This document shows positions 43,853 through 56,184 of a DNA stretch of 64,000 nt, in pieces. The stretch is from Seminavis robusta (taxonomy: Eukaryota; Bacillariophyta; Bacillariophyceae; Naviculales; Naviculaceae), in assembly GCA_903772945.1 (NCBI GenBank), contig CAICTM010000051.1, positions 1 to 64,000 of the forward strand, given 5' to 3'. A program made the position numbers and the translations under genes. How positions within the stretch are numbered: position 1 is the first letter of the stretch; every line of letters starts with the position of its first letter. A model generated the notes under the pieces. The model ran no database searches and was not told the DNA's origin. It saw only the letters and a list, made by a program, of their open reading frames with translations.

Positions 43853-46364
43853 ATGAGAGAAGTACACAGAGCCAGCAACATGGAAGCAGGCTATCAACCA
43901 CCAGACATGGGTCGGGGATTGAAGTTATCTGCCACTATTTTAAATGCAAATGCCACACGAGAGGAGTTGATCATTGAGATAGTAGAAAGAATGGAGGACT
44001 CTATAGGATGGGACAAGGAAGACAAAGAATTCTCTTTGATGGATGTGGTAGCAGCCAGAATTCGAAGCAGTAGTACGAATGTTGACTGTGTTAGTGAGAA
44101 TGGGAATAAGTGCCACAAGGAGGAGGAGGAGCAAGAGATCTCGGAAGACAGTACTGAAGAAGAAGATGACGTAACATTCGTTTTGGAAATTGTGCAGAAG
44201 AGACAGCAGCAACAGCTCGATGACGATGAGATTACCGAAGAAGAACCAACCACTCCCACCGGTATTATTACAAGTACTCAAGATGACCTGGTCATTACCA
44301 CGTTCGCGTCACTACCTACAGCAGGAGGTACCAATGCCATTGGAGAGAAGCTATTAGGTCAGCAGCAATCAGAACCACTGCCTAATCAAATGCAATCAGA
44401 AAGAGGATGGGACGAGGAACAAGCCATTCCACCGGTTCTACGGCGAGAACACGGACACCACCGAGCAAGCATGAGTCGTCCAGGCGCCTTTCGCTGTTCT
44501 AGCACTCGCACCATGGATACCCTCACAGAAACGCAAACACATGAAGAAAGGGTTGTGGAACCAGCACTGAATCTGGAAAACTATCATGACAGTGGTTTGG
44601 CCGTGGCCAATCCTGTGGACGAAGAAACCCTTCCCGATAATTTGCCACAGGCACAGGATTACAATGCCGAATCCCAAGATCGAAACAGAGAAGATAGAAT
44701 GAAGCAATTTAAAACCAAGGTCCTCTTGGGCGTCATTGTTTTGTTGGCCATCACTCTCATTGCGGTTGCCATTGTCACACCTGGGAAGAAGAATCCGGAG
44801 GAAGATTCCGAGCCCACCGAGGGACCCACCCACAACCCATCGCAGGCACCCACTTTGTACTCCGATTATTGGCTGTCTCTGTTCCCAACAACCACCGTCA
44901 CTGCCATTTTGAATTCTCTCGACTCGCCTCAGTCCAAAGCCTATGATTGGCTCTTGGAGGATATTGAAAGTTTACCCTTTCTGTCTCACGATAGGATCAA
45001 GCAAAAGTTCGCACTGGCCGTCCTCTACTTTGCCACTGGTGGAGAAAACTGGCTGACAAGCACCAGCTGGCTCAACCATACTGTCCATGAATGTGATTGG
45101 TTCACCCAGCCTACTTTTTCGAATAAGCATGGATTGTCTAAGGTTTTCCCAGGCTTCTTGGCTGGTTTTTTGGAACCTCCCCCGTCAACAAGCTGTGACA
45201 ATGATGGGCAGTATCTCCATCTCTGGCTGGGCCAAAACGATCTCGGTGGCTCTTTGCCAGAAGAACTTTACATGCTGACTTCACTGCAAACACTGTCGAT
45301 TGATGGAAGAAATCTAGTAGGCACCATTTCAAGGTTGCTTGGGCAGCTGACCAATTTAAATGGTCTTTCCTATGTTAACTCACTGATGTCAGGCATGATA
45401 CCAAGCGAAGTTGGCTTGCTCTCAAACATGAGTATCCTCTCCTTGGCCAGCAATCGGCTAAGTGGGCCCATTCCTTCAGAGCTCTGGAGGCTAACCAAGC
45501 TTGACACCATAAACCTGGGAGGCCAAAATCAAAATCTGCACGGCAAATTGCCCACAGAGCTTGGTACCTTTTCAAAGCTAAGATGGATTATTTTGGAAGG
45601 TGGCCATCTCACAGGTACGTTGGTTGATTGATTGATTGGTTCTATGTTTTGTTCCTTTGGTATACTGCAGAATCTTGGTTAACATCCCTGGTTTTCTAGG
45701 GATAATTCCCACAGAACTTGGACAGATTGAGACGTTTGAAAAGTTTATTCTCAATCACAACCAATTTTCAGGAACCATACCAAGTGAGATTGGAATGCTT
45801 TCCAACATGTCACTGCTGTCATTCCGCAATAATAACATGGTTGGAATGTTGCCCAGCGAATTGGGCTTGCTCACTGGGCTTACTGGGCTGTTCGCCCGAA
45901 GCAACCAACTATCATCCCAAATTCCGAGTGAAATTGGACTCCTAACAAATCTGGTGGTAGGCCTAGGCTTCCAAGACAATGAGTTCCTCACTGGGACTAT
46001 CCCGACAGAGCTGGGCCGCTTGACTCAGTTGCATTTTCTGGAACTCCAAGGAAACCAGCTCTCGGGAAAGGTCCCCAGTGAATTTGGTGAACTCAGTGCT
46101 CTTGGTGCTTTGAATTTGGCCAGCAACAGCTTGTCTGGTTCAGTCCCTCAAGAATTGTCAGCTTTGCAAGAAACTCTCCACACATTTGCACTGCATGGGA
46201 ACCCATTGTTGGGTGGTACCATCCCTGATGCCATTTGCAGCCTGAATGGTACCTGCACAAAGTTTCGAACCAAGCTGGATTCCTGTACTGGACCTCAAGG
46301 TCTGTTCTTTGATTGTACTAATTTGCTGTGCGGCTGTGGGTGCACTTGCGGGGAGCCAAACTGA
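43853..46364 (+). CDS. LRR type II membrane protein I
   Basis: Two exons, 43853-45614 and 45700-46364, with a phase-1 intron of 85 nt (donor GTACGT, acceptor TTTTCTAG); 808 aa, intact. Cytosolic motifs: EFSLMDVVAARI (59-70), a Glu run, TFVLEIVQKRQQ (108-119), RPGAF (209-213) and LAVANPVDEETLPDNLPQAQDY (249-270, quoted here as a region). The transmembrane helix is at about 290-309. The ectodomain has the cap (STSWLNHTVHECDWF), LRRs with NLHGKLPTELG before the splice, and NLLCGCGCTCG. A second in-frame Met at residue 48 aligns with the start of K and could be an alternative start. Exon 2 is nearly duplicated at 48.7 kb (J). Confidence 0.9.
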
Positions 46365-48707
46365 AGGGGAAAGAAGCTGAGCTGAGGTGATGCATCAAAG
46401 AAGAAGCCACTATTGTTCGCCCAGTCAAAAACAGGCATGTGTTTCAAGACCGGCTCGATGTTTGGTCATTCCTTATGAATTCAATTATGCATAGCTCCTC
46501 TACACATAGTACACATGTCCACATGCCTTTGCGGTAGACCTTTTATGATTCCTTTCAACCCTCTGCAACTTTCTATCTAGCTAAGACCTACTCTACTATA
46601 CTGGCTATGGCCGCTAGCTATAACCCAAGTTCGGCCGGCTATTATTTTCACTCTCCAATGTGAGCTTCGTGGCCTCCTTGCCCCTACCGTTGGACTTTGT
46701 GAGAGGATTGAAGAGGAATAGAGAACTTCGTGGCTCAGGATTGTTGTCTGTAGGCGCTGCATGTCGTCGGCCGATCCTGCTGTTGACTTCCGCGGCAACT
46801 TTAGTAGCTCGCTCTTCAGTAGCGCCAGGGTCGTCGATCTTCGTCCTTCCAAGTAGTGCCACGTTGCAAGAAAAGCCGCTTATTGTTTTGTTCTTCCTGA
46901 GTGATGCTGCGGTCTTGTCAATAACACGGAAGTGGGCTCGAAGCTGTACTCTAGCACACTTTTTGCGGCAAGTGATAGAAGCTCGAAGAGAGCTCGAAGT
47001 GAGGAGCTGATTCAAGACTTCCGAGCCAGCTACCGTAGCTCTAGCTAGCAGCTAGCAGCTAGCAGCTAGCTGGTAATGGTTTCTTTCTTTCTCTGCGCAA
47101 GGCAATAGGACTCAGTGACAGTCGACGCCATGAGCAGTGACAAGATGTCGCTGTTTTCGTCTTGTTGGTTGAATCAACATCTTGGAGTACCGGCTGTCAT
47201 CGTAGCAAGTCGTCTTGATCAGTCGACCTTCGGCTTGGCTCCGTAGTTTTTACGGTTGGTATCTCCAAGTCGGTAGTACAGTACCGGTAGCCACCAGCCA
47301 CCACCCAAGTTAATTCATGGTCGTGCTGTCTGCCGATTCAAACACTGAAGAGTAGATAACCCATAGTAGCCATTCCTTAGCAGTGGAAGCCTTTGCTTCG
47401 TTGGCTTTCGTTGTCGTTGTCGTCATCATGGAAATCTTCGCTTCACTCCTCGCAAGGAACTCTTGCCCTAGCTCCTGCCGCTGGTTCATTGGTTGTTGTG
47501 CTCTGCCGTCATGGTCGCCGCTAGAACAAGAGGAGCCTGTCATGGAGTAGTAGTAGCCGCTGTAGATACCGGTTCCGTAGATAATGAAGTGTCTATCCGT
47601 CGTTGCCGCTGCTTCCAGCGTAACAAGAGGAGACTGTCATGGTAGCGCGATACGCCAAAGTGCGTACCGCTAGCTGGTACCTGGTAGCTGGTCAAGATCA
47701 AAGATGATGCCCTTTCGATCTGGCATGGTAGAACAAGGTTGTCCATGATGTATAAAGAGCTTATTAAGTCTACCATCCCAGATCGATCAGGCCACACTAC
47801 AAGGATTGGCGAGCATGGAGTGTGGGCAATTTTTTAAAAGCTCACTCCCATTCGGCTCGGAAGCACGGATGGAGAAATCAGTAGAGCTGTGAAGGCCATT
47901 CGATTCGATTCGATTCGATTCGATTCATGTTTAAATGTATGCAAGCTTTGGAAACGGCACAGAGGTGCAAGTCTTTGGCTCTCCTCATTATTAGTCTAGC
48001 TAGCTACCGGTAGCTAGCTAGTGTAGTAGTCTATTTCTTCAATTGACGATCGAGAAAAGAATTACTCGAGTAGACTAGAGTCTAGTCTACTGAATCGAAT
48101 CGAATCGAATCGAGTCGAGTCAAAGGGATTATCATGTATCACGGTTCCTTCTTGTGCTTCTGGATGCCATTATTGGTGGTCTGGGAATGCAATACCGGTG
48201 CTAACTAGTAGTCTAATAACTTGCTACATGCATACTAGCTAGTACTCTACCAAAATTTAATTACAATGATACATTGACGGCACTGGGTGGTACGACCGGT
48301 AACAAGAAGAGGAGGCAATTTCAAAATACTACGTGTAGCTAGCTAGCTAGCCAGGTAGCTAGTACGGTACATGGTGGGTGTGGCAGTGCTTTTTTAATAT
48401 TTGCTGGATGTGCTACCAGTGACTGGAACAGTCCCAAGAAAGAACTCCACGGCCTTTCCCACCATCCTTTTTAAAATTCAAAAAATCCTCCAACACCACA
48501 ACAACAAGGACAAAACTCGCACAATCGTCTCTATTAAAATACCATGATCAATGATCAACCATGAGGCGACACGAGCTAAGATGCTGTAGCCCTCCTTATG
48601 GAGAAGTATGACGGGTTGGTGCTACAGTTCAGTTAGTTGACAACACTCGCACAACGATCGGTGCACGAGGAACGGCACGAGGGATCGGCTGATACTAGCT
48701 AGTAGCA
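46365..48707. other. Intergenic region between I and J
   Basis: No supported gene in 2.3 kb; frames at 46.6-47.0 kb lack ATG starts and recognisable domains. It contains (ATTCG)n at 47898-47926, (TCGAA)n at 48093-48112, and several CTAGCTAG and TACCGGTA palindromes. Confidence 0.55.
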
Positions 48708-49402
48708 GAATCTTTGTTAACATCCTTGGTTTTCTAGGGATAATTCCCACAGAACTTGGACAGATTGAGACGTTTGAAAAGTTTGTTCTCAATCACAACC
48801 AATTTTCAGGAACCATACCAAGTGAGATTGGAATGCTTTCCAACATGTCACTGCTGTCATTCCGCAATAATAACATGGTTGGAATGTTGCCCAGCGAATT
48901 GGGCTTGCTCACTGGGCTTACTGGGCTGTTCGCCCGAAGCAACCAACTATCATCCCAAATTCCAAGTGAAATTGGACTCCTAACAAATCTGGTGGTAGGC
49001 CTAGGCTTCCAAGACAATGAGTTCCTCACTGGGACTATCCCGACAGAGCTGGGCCGCTTGACTCAGTTGCATTTTCTGGAACTCCAAGGAAACCAGCTCT
49101 CGGGAAAGGTCCCCAGTGAATTTGGTGGACTCAGTGCTCTTGGTGCTTTGAATTTGGCCAGCAACAGCTTTTCTGGTTCAGTCCCTCAAGGAGTGTCAGC
49201 TTTGCAAGAAACTCTCCACACATTTGAACTGCATGGGAACCCCTTGTTGGATGGTACTATCCCTGATGCCATTTGCAGCCTGAATGGTACCTGCACAAAG
49301 TTTCGATCCAAGCTGGATTCCTGTATTGGACCTCAAGGTTTGTTGTTTGATTGCACTGATTTGTTGTGTGGCTGTGGTTGCTCTTGCAAGGATTCAAACT
49401 GA
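48708..49402 (+). pseudogene. LRR paralog J: duplicated 3' half only
   Basis: Near-identical copy of the 3' end of the intron and all of exon 2 of gene I, beginning at GCAGAATCT (about 48708). The acceptor TTTTCTAG (48730-48737), GIIPTELG and all later LRRs are retained, as is the tail (LLCGCGCSCKDSN, TGA at 49402). Few amino-acid changes are visible, for example VL for IL and GVSALQ for ELSALQ. No exon 1, transmembrane or cap sequence lies upstream. Because intron sequence is included, the copy arose at DNA level, not through mRNA. It has no start of its own for the full LRR domain. Confidence 0.9.
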
Positions 49403-49994
49403 AGGAAGAAGAAGCGGAGCAGATCGAGGTGAGGCGATGCATCAAAAGATTGCTGGCAGAAAGCTAAGATAGATTATTCAAGTTTTATTTGGGGTCTTTC
49501 TGAATCGGATTGCATCTTGTTTGCGCTTTAGAAGCCTGGCTCTCGCAGGCTTTCATAGAAAACTTCCCTGCTCCTCCCCCTTCCCCAATCGAACCAGATG
49601 CGTTAGAGGGCCACATGTTCTTCATACGGGGAGTTTGGAGTACGTGTAGGTGGATTAGCTGCATGTTCTTTGCTAAGCCTCGTCGACCTACTAGCTAGTA
49701 CCCGAAACCACAGTAATCTATGGGAAAGCAGGAACGAATAAGCTTCACAATTCTCCGAGAAAGGCAAGGGCGAGGGATCTCGGGTTGCCTCCAACAAGAA
49801 TAGCTAGACTAGCTACTCAAATACCTGACAAAGACGGGAGTCACGATTCATTTTTATTATTATAAGCTACGACCCATCCACGTCATCCTCGCATCGATGC
49901 AGCCATGCACATTGTTGTGTAGTACAGTAGCATTACACGAGGAACAATAACGGGGGTTTAGGAACTGGTCATTAAAAGAGATAGAACAGTAACA
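49403..49994. other. Intergenic stretch between J and K
   Basis: No gene. It starts with sequence resembling the 3' flank of I (GATGCATCAAA) and ends with the leader of K. Confidence 0.5.
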
Positions 49995-52422
49995 ATGGAG
50001 GACTCTTTAGTAGGAGGAAATAAGGAAGACAAAGAATTCTCTTTGATGGATGTGGTAGCAGCCCGAATTCGAAGCCATATACATACGAATGTTGACTGTG
50101 TTAGTGAGAATGGGAATGACTGTCACAAGGAAGAAAAGGGAGAGATCTCGGAAGACAGTGCTGAAGAAGATGACACAAGGTTCCTTTTGGAACTCGTTTA
50201 CAAGAGACAGCATCAACACCAACAGCACGCTGACACTGAGATTATTGCCGAAGAAGAACCAACCACTCCTATTATTAGAAGTACGCAAGAGAACCTGGTC
50301 ATTTCCAAGTTGGTGCCACTACCTACAGAAGCTTTGAAGGATGTAGGATTACCCAATCGAATGAAAATGGAAGGGAGGGGGGTCGAGGAACAAGCCATTC
50401 CTCGACCCGTGGTTCTAAGAAGAGAACAGGGACTCCCAGTCAGTCTCAGTTATCCAGGTGCCTTTGCCGTTTCTATTACTGGTACTGGTACCGGTGTGAT
50501 GGATACTGTTACAGGAACAGAAATGCAAACACAAGATGTAAATGCTACGGAACTGGCAGTGAATTCAACACTCCATGAAAGCGATTGTGATTCCAGCGAC
50601 TTTTCTTCATCATCACAACCAGAAGAAGGCGCAAGGAATGATGGATTGGCTGTGGCCAGCTTGGTAGTGGGCGAAACCAACCCTCGGGATCTACCACAGG
50701 CTCAAAATTACAACGAGGAAACGAGAAGAGAGGAAAGGAAACAATTCAAATCCAAGGTTCTCTTATCAGTCATTGTTTTGCTGGCACTCATCATCATTTT
50801 ATTGGTGCCTATCCTATTTATACTCGTACCTGGGAAACAGCAGTCCAACGATGCTCTAATTGTGCCTACCATTGCACCGACCGAGCCACCCAGCAGCACC
50901 GCCCCATCTCAGGCACCCAGCACCTTTACCAATTATGTCTTATCACTTTTTCCACTGGAAGCTGTCGATGCCATTTCCGAGTACCCTCAATCGCCCCAGT
51001 CCAGGGCATTCGAATGGCTCTTGGAGGACAGCCACAATTTACCCTCCTACGAAGACAGTCGGATCAAGCAAAAATTGGCCCTGGCAACTCTATACTTCGC
51101 TACAAACGGAGACCATTGGTACACAAACACAAATTGGCTCAACCACAGCACTCATGAATGTGAATGGTTCCTACAGCCAGAATTTGCCAGGAAATCCACT
51201 AAATCCCAATTCTATGATAGCTACCTGACTGGTGATTTTTTGGAACCACCACCAGACTCCCCCTGCAACAGCAATGGCATGTACCAACATTTGTGGTTGG
51301 ATTTGAACAATTTAGTTGGCAGTCTACCAGAAGAACTGTATTTACTGACTTCTCTGCAAACTCTCTCGGTTGGAGTCAACGATCTAAGAGGGACCATTTC
51401 AACACGCATAGGACAGCTCACAAACTTGGAAGGACTCGTCTTGGGACGATTGCAATTGCGTGGAACCATTCCCTCAGAAATTGGCTTGATGAAGCACCTC
51501 TATGCTATCTCGTTGGTTGGCAATGACCGTCTGGAGGGGTTCATTCCGTCTGAAATTTGGACACTTACAACATTGGATACGATTAATCTTCGGAACAATC
51601 CTCTGCTAAAGGGCACAATTGCTACCGAAGTTGGCCTAATGTCTGCCTTGAGATGGCTGATTTTGGATGACTGCAGTATTTATGGTAAGCCATGCAAGCA
51701 TCAGCCACACGCTGGCAATGAAGGGAGAAGTGCTCACAATGTATTGTTTACTGCTTTGAACTCTAGGTTCCATTCCAACAGAGCTAGGCAAAGCAGATGC
51801 CTTGGATGTACTTTACCTTGCATCCAATCAGCTTTCCTCTACCATACCCAGCGAGCTTGGGAATCTCCCAAATCTTGCCAGCATACAGTTGTTTGGCAAT
51901 TCTCTGCAAGGGACTCTCCCTACAGAGCTGGGCATGGTCACCTCAACAACCATGCTAACACTTGGCCACAATCAACTCAGTGGCCCACTGCCAAGTGAGC
52001 TTGGGCTCCTTACCAAAATGAGTATTGCCCTTGAACTGCAAGGCAACCAGTTTCTCTCGGGAACCATTCCAACAGAACTGGGACGCCTGACAAATGTTTT
52101 GGAGCTGGATCTCTCTCATACACAGGTATCCGGGCAGATTCCTAGTGAGCTGGCCCAGCTCACATCCCTTGGCCATTTGAGCTTTGCCAATGATGCTATA
52201 TCTGGCACTGTCCCACAAGAGCTTGCTGACCTAGAGCCATCCCTGTACGCTTTGAAGTTAGAGGGAAATCCACTCTTGTCAGGGACTATTGCACCCAGTT
52301 TATGCCAAATCAATGCAACATGCATTGGCAGCGCGTGGAAAACATCGTGTGAGGAGGCGCAAGATGGATTGTCATTTGACTGTACTGGCATACTTTGTGG
52401 TTGTGATTGTCCGTGTTTTTAA
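49995..52422 (+). CDS. LRR type II membrane protein K
   Basis: Two exons, 49995-51684 and 51767-52422, with a phase-1 intron of 82 nt; 781 aa, intact. Cytosolic motifs: EFSLMDVVAARI (14-25), RFLLELVYKRQ (62-72), YPGAF (153-157), and LAVASLVV with DLPQAQNY (232-239). The transmembrane helix is at about 255-278. The ectodomain has YPQSPQSRAFEWLLED, the cap (NTNWLNHSTHECEWF), LRRs and ILCGCDCPCF. The first 110 residues are very close to residues 48-150 of I, so K is the nearest full-length sister of I. Confidence 0.9.
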
Positions 52423-52997
52423 GGAGCAGTTTAGAATAGAACCATAACCTGTGTTGTAGGACAGGCCTCTATCCAATCATCGGAAACCAAAGGCATCGTT
52501 GTGACGGTGTAGAACGTTTGAAGCCCCTAACCATCTTGATTTCTTTTCGCACTCGCACCCGAATCCAAGAGGATGCCACCGGCGACGAGGCAACCAGAAG
52601 CGTGGCAGGGTGGGTTGGCTCTGTCAAATATTTAGGAATCTCGCTTTTGCTGCATGTGATAGGGCTTGCTGGAGATCAACCCATTTTGCAGTTTTTGTCT
52701 TGAGCACCCGTTCAATCTCTGTATTTTAATTTAAAAAATGGTGAAGGTCGACTTCGAGAAAGCGAACGAATACGCACCTCATGTGGCGATTATCATACCG
52801 TAGCGCAACCACAGCCACTAAACGAAGACATGCCCCATTGAGAGAGAATGTGTAATCCTATCTTACTACTAGGCTAGTAGACACAACGCTTACAAAATTG
52901 CAACCCAAGTATAGCCGGTCGCCATGGTCGTTGGTTGACAGGGTGTCGAATGAGTAATTTTGACCCGAACTAGCTAGCTAGACATCGATCAAGCCGA
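52423..52997. other. Intergenic stretch
   Basis: Convergent spacer between K and the FIST-IGPS gene. Nothing supported. Confidence 0.55.
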
Positions 52998-55900
52998 TCA
53001 CGCAAGTGCACCGGCTACTTCTCGAATGGCTGCATAATCGTTTCCTTCGGCCAACCCGCCTCCTATGATGACGCCCGTAGCACCTGCGTCTCGAAGCTCC
53101 TGCAGATATTGAGCCGTGGATGTGTTCCCATCGGCATCTACTCGTTCAATGACACCAACTCGCCCTTCCACAAGAACCGGAATATCGTCTCCGTGCTTGC
53201 CTCGAACTTCCGTGAGGGCTTCACTCTGAAGCAAGCGTAATGCTTGCTCTCCTGACATGTCAAACGAGAAATCTTCCAGCTGAAGGAAGTGTGAAGGTAC
53301 GGACAAAGCAAGACGTAAGGTCATCCCAGCATTGAAATCACGGCGCACAACCAAAGTCCGCAAAATCCTACCTCCCGGTTAGAAGCGATGATTCCATCGA
53401 TGCTATTCGGGGCCATGGCTGCCAGAGCTCGCAGCTGAACCTCTGATGTGACAGTGATCAAGGTTTGCAGCTGCAGGCTGGACGCAATCTTTGTCAAGTA
53501 CAAGAGATCCTTGCTGGCTAGTGCTCCTCCCACCAAGTTTACGGCGTCGGCTCCAGCAAGACTGAGTTTATAGAGCTGGTATGGATACAAGACGAGATCA
53601 GAGGCAAGAATAGGCGGTACCACCACCCCGTCGTCTCCCGACGCCTTCTCGACTGCTGCAGATGATGCAGACTTTCTCGCTCGTGTAATATCATCTTGCG
53701 ATCCACCAAAAAGGACCGCATCGCAGTTGACACATATGGCAGGGGCGCCGGACAGAGTGAATTGTTTTGCTAGTTTTTCGGCATCGTATCGCTTCCACAA
53801 GCTTCCCGACGTTGGCTCCATTCGTTTGCATTCAGGGATGACCACAAAACCATCCTTGGATGCTTGCCTTATCAAACCAACCCAATCGCGGGGTTTGGGT
53901 TTTGTTGGGTCGCTAGCAGCCAGACGGCACTGTGAGACCAAATTGGCCAGAGGAACTCGTTCCCGAAAACGATCTACTTCCGTTTCTTTGTCCCACATGA
54001 AACTCTCCAAGGTGGAGGATGGTGTCGCCTGCTTTTCCGCCACACTCCACTCGACAGTGGAGACCGTCAATGCTCGACCAGAATGAACCTCGCGACGTTT
54101 CAATATCAGCTCTCCATCTTCTGACCGTGGTGCTTTCCCTCCCAGCGTTTCCACCGTTTTTGTGCGGATCTTTCTCTTTTCATCTTCTTCTGCCACCGCT
54201 CGTGCCGCTTCTTCCGCAATCTTCCGATCTTCCTCTGCTTTGGCCTTTGCGGCCGCAGCGGCGGCGGGAGAATAAATGGGGCGACCCGATTCTTTTTAAA
54301 AATGTCGTGGCAAAAGCATAAACGGGTTGAGAATACACTACTTTGAACAATTCGGTCACTGCACACGATCTCCCACTTACTGCTTCCAAAGAGTACAAAT
54401 CCCGAAGCACTCCCATGAGTACTCGAAGCGATTTCTGCTGGATCATCTTCGTCCAATTTCATAATGACACCATTCGAAAAGAATCCTGAAATGGCACTAA
54501 TCTCCGGTACAAAAGAGGTCACGGTACCACTCTCGAATCCCGGTTTTCCCAGGAAGAACTTGCTGCCACGATCCAATGTGGGCAACACAAAGCATCCCGT
54601 GGGCCGAAAGCTTGTTGGCGTTTTGTTGTTGTCGTCGTCATCGTCATCGTTTTGTGTTTGAAACGATTCTTGCAACACTCGTTTCTTGTATCCCATCCAG
54701 AGTGCTTCCACTTCTTTTTTGGCAAAATTGGATTCGCGGACAAAGAATCGCATGCGTGTTCCCGGTTCGACATTGACACTTCCCAGTGGCAATGTGATGG
54801 ATCCATCTTTCATACCCGCACTGGCGACCTGTTTGACTTCAAATCGATGTCCTTGTCCTTCGCGGAGTCGGGCCAATTCACTGGGTGTTCGTCCGACGGA
54901 TCCTCCTCGTTCCAATCCGACCAAGAGTGCTTTTCGCATAAACGATTGATCGTCGTCACTGAGTGTGCGCATGAGAAAGTTGGCTTCGGCCAAACACGGT
55001 TTGGGGATGCTGGCTTTGGCATATGCGGCTGCCATTTGTGCCTTTTTGCTGTCGTCATCCGTCGCTTCTTCGTCCTCTTCTTCCTCCTCTTCGTCGTCCT
55101 CCAATTCATCATCCTCTGCTCTTGCTTCTCGTTCCAATTCCGTAGCGGTTTCATCCAGAACAATGGCATTAATGGTCGATCCCGTGGCTTTGATGACTTG
55201 ATAAATGCCTCCCACGGGTTTGGCACCCTGGGCTACCATGGTGCGAATCTGAATATCGCCCTTCATGGCAATTCCGACACAACCGTCTCCCAGCGTTTGC
55301 ATATTTTGCTTGTCGGTGACATCGTATCGAAAGAGTCGAGCTCGTGACAAGGACGATACCGTCGATGCCAATGCCCCAAATGTGCTGCTGTGTGGAAAAT
55401 TGGCCTGAATGCCCTGCAAGAGATCGTCCAAATCATTTTGAAATCCCGGAGAAGGCAACAGCATGAATACGGGAGAGTCGTCGTCGTCGTCTTGTTCATC
55501 ATCATCCGTACCACCAAATCCAGTCAACCCCACGGCCTGTTTCCACATACTGGCCGGGAATCGCGCGTAATCATCGGGGACATCGTCTCCCAGGACGTGA
55601 AAGGTTTGTAGCTCGACACCGGGCAATTGAAACAAACAGACGGAAACCCCCAGCGTTCCTTCCAATTCGGCGGGGCGACAATTGGATTTTGCTTTTTGTG
55701 CTTGAGCGGCAGTATTGGCGACACTTCCCACGACGCCACCGGCTGTGGAACCAATCACATGCTGGATCACACCACCGTACGATGACGCGGCATCGAGTAG
55801 AGACGGTACGACCAGTGAAGGAGAAAACGTCCCGTCGTAGAGGGAACTCACAAAAATGACGGCCAAATCAATCATCGTTGGCGTAGCGTCGTTATCATCG

Positions 55901-56184
55901 TTATCATCGTTGGATGGCAAGGACTCCATGGCCATCGCTGTAGCTTCTCGAATAGCCTTGGGTAGATCGTCATCGGACGAGTAGCCCGTGGCGACGACTT
56001 GCGGGGCAATGACGGCATCAGGTGATGAAGCAGTACTGGCACTGGCAAACAACAGGGCCCGGTTTACTACAGTATTGGTAGACCTAATAATGGGTGCCGC
56101 AGTTTGATGGACAAACGAGAAACCGCCATGCCCCAAGCACAGCAGGGATACGAGGAATACATGCAATGATGAACACCTGATCAT
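52998..56184 (-). CDS. FIST domain fused to an indole-3-glycerol-phosphate-synthase-like domain
   Basis: Three exons: 56184-54381, 54291-53372 and 53279-52998 (introns 89 and 92 nt, phases 1 and 0); 1001 aa. ATG 56184 gives a hydrophobic signal (MIRCSSLHVFLVSLLCLGHGGFSF), possibly the first part of a plastid-targeting presequence. Residues about 45-600 form a FIST-type sensor domain (DLAVIFVSSLYDGTFSP, VIGSTAGGVVGS, then GCFVLPTLDRGSKFF and ASGFVLFGS), interrupted by an acidic run. A charged Ala/Glu/Lys linker (602-650) leads to a TrpC-like barrel: DWVGLIRQ, PECKR (E755, K757), LFGGSQDD, ILASDLVLYPYQLY, ASNRE|LEDF, VLVEGRVG, GVIIGGG. The catalytic Lys of the usual LxKDF motif is Ser (about 832), so normal IGPS activity is doubtful. 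The IGPS frame has no ATG of its own, which supports one fused gene. Confidence 0.8.

Noticed and set aside
46577-47015. Minus-strand frame of 133 codons
   Set aside because: It begins with TTG, has no recognisable feature, and an equally long frame lies on the other strand.
52998-54196. Independent IGPS gene starting at 54196
   Set aside because: That codon is GTG, and the frame upstream runs into a consistent splice acceptor from the FIST exon; a separate gene would have no ATG for the conserved linker.
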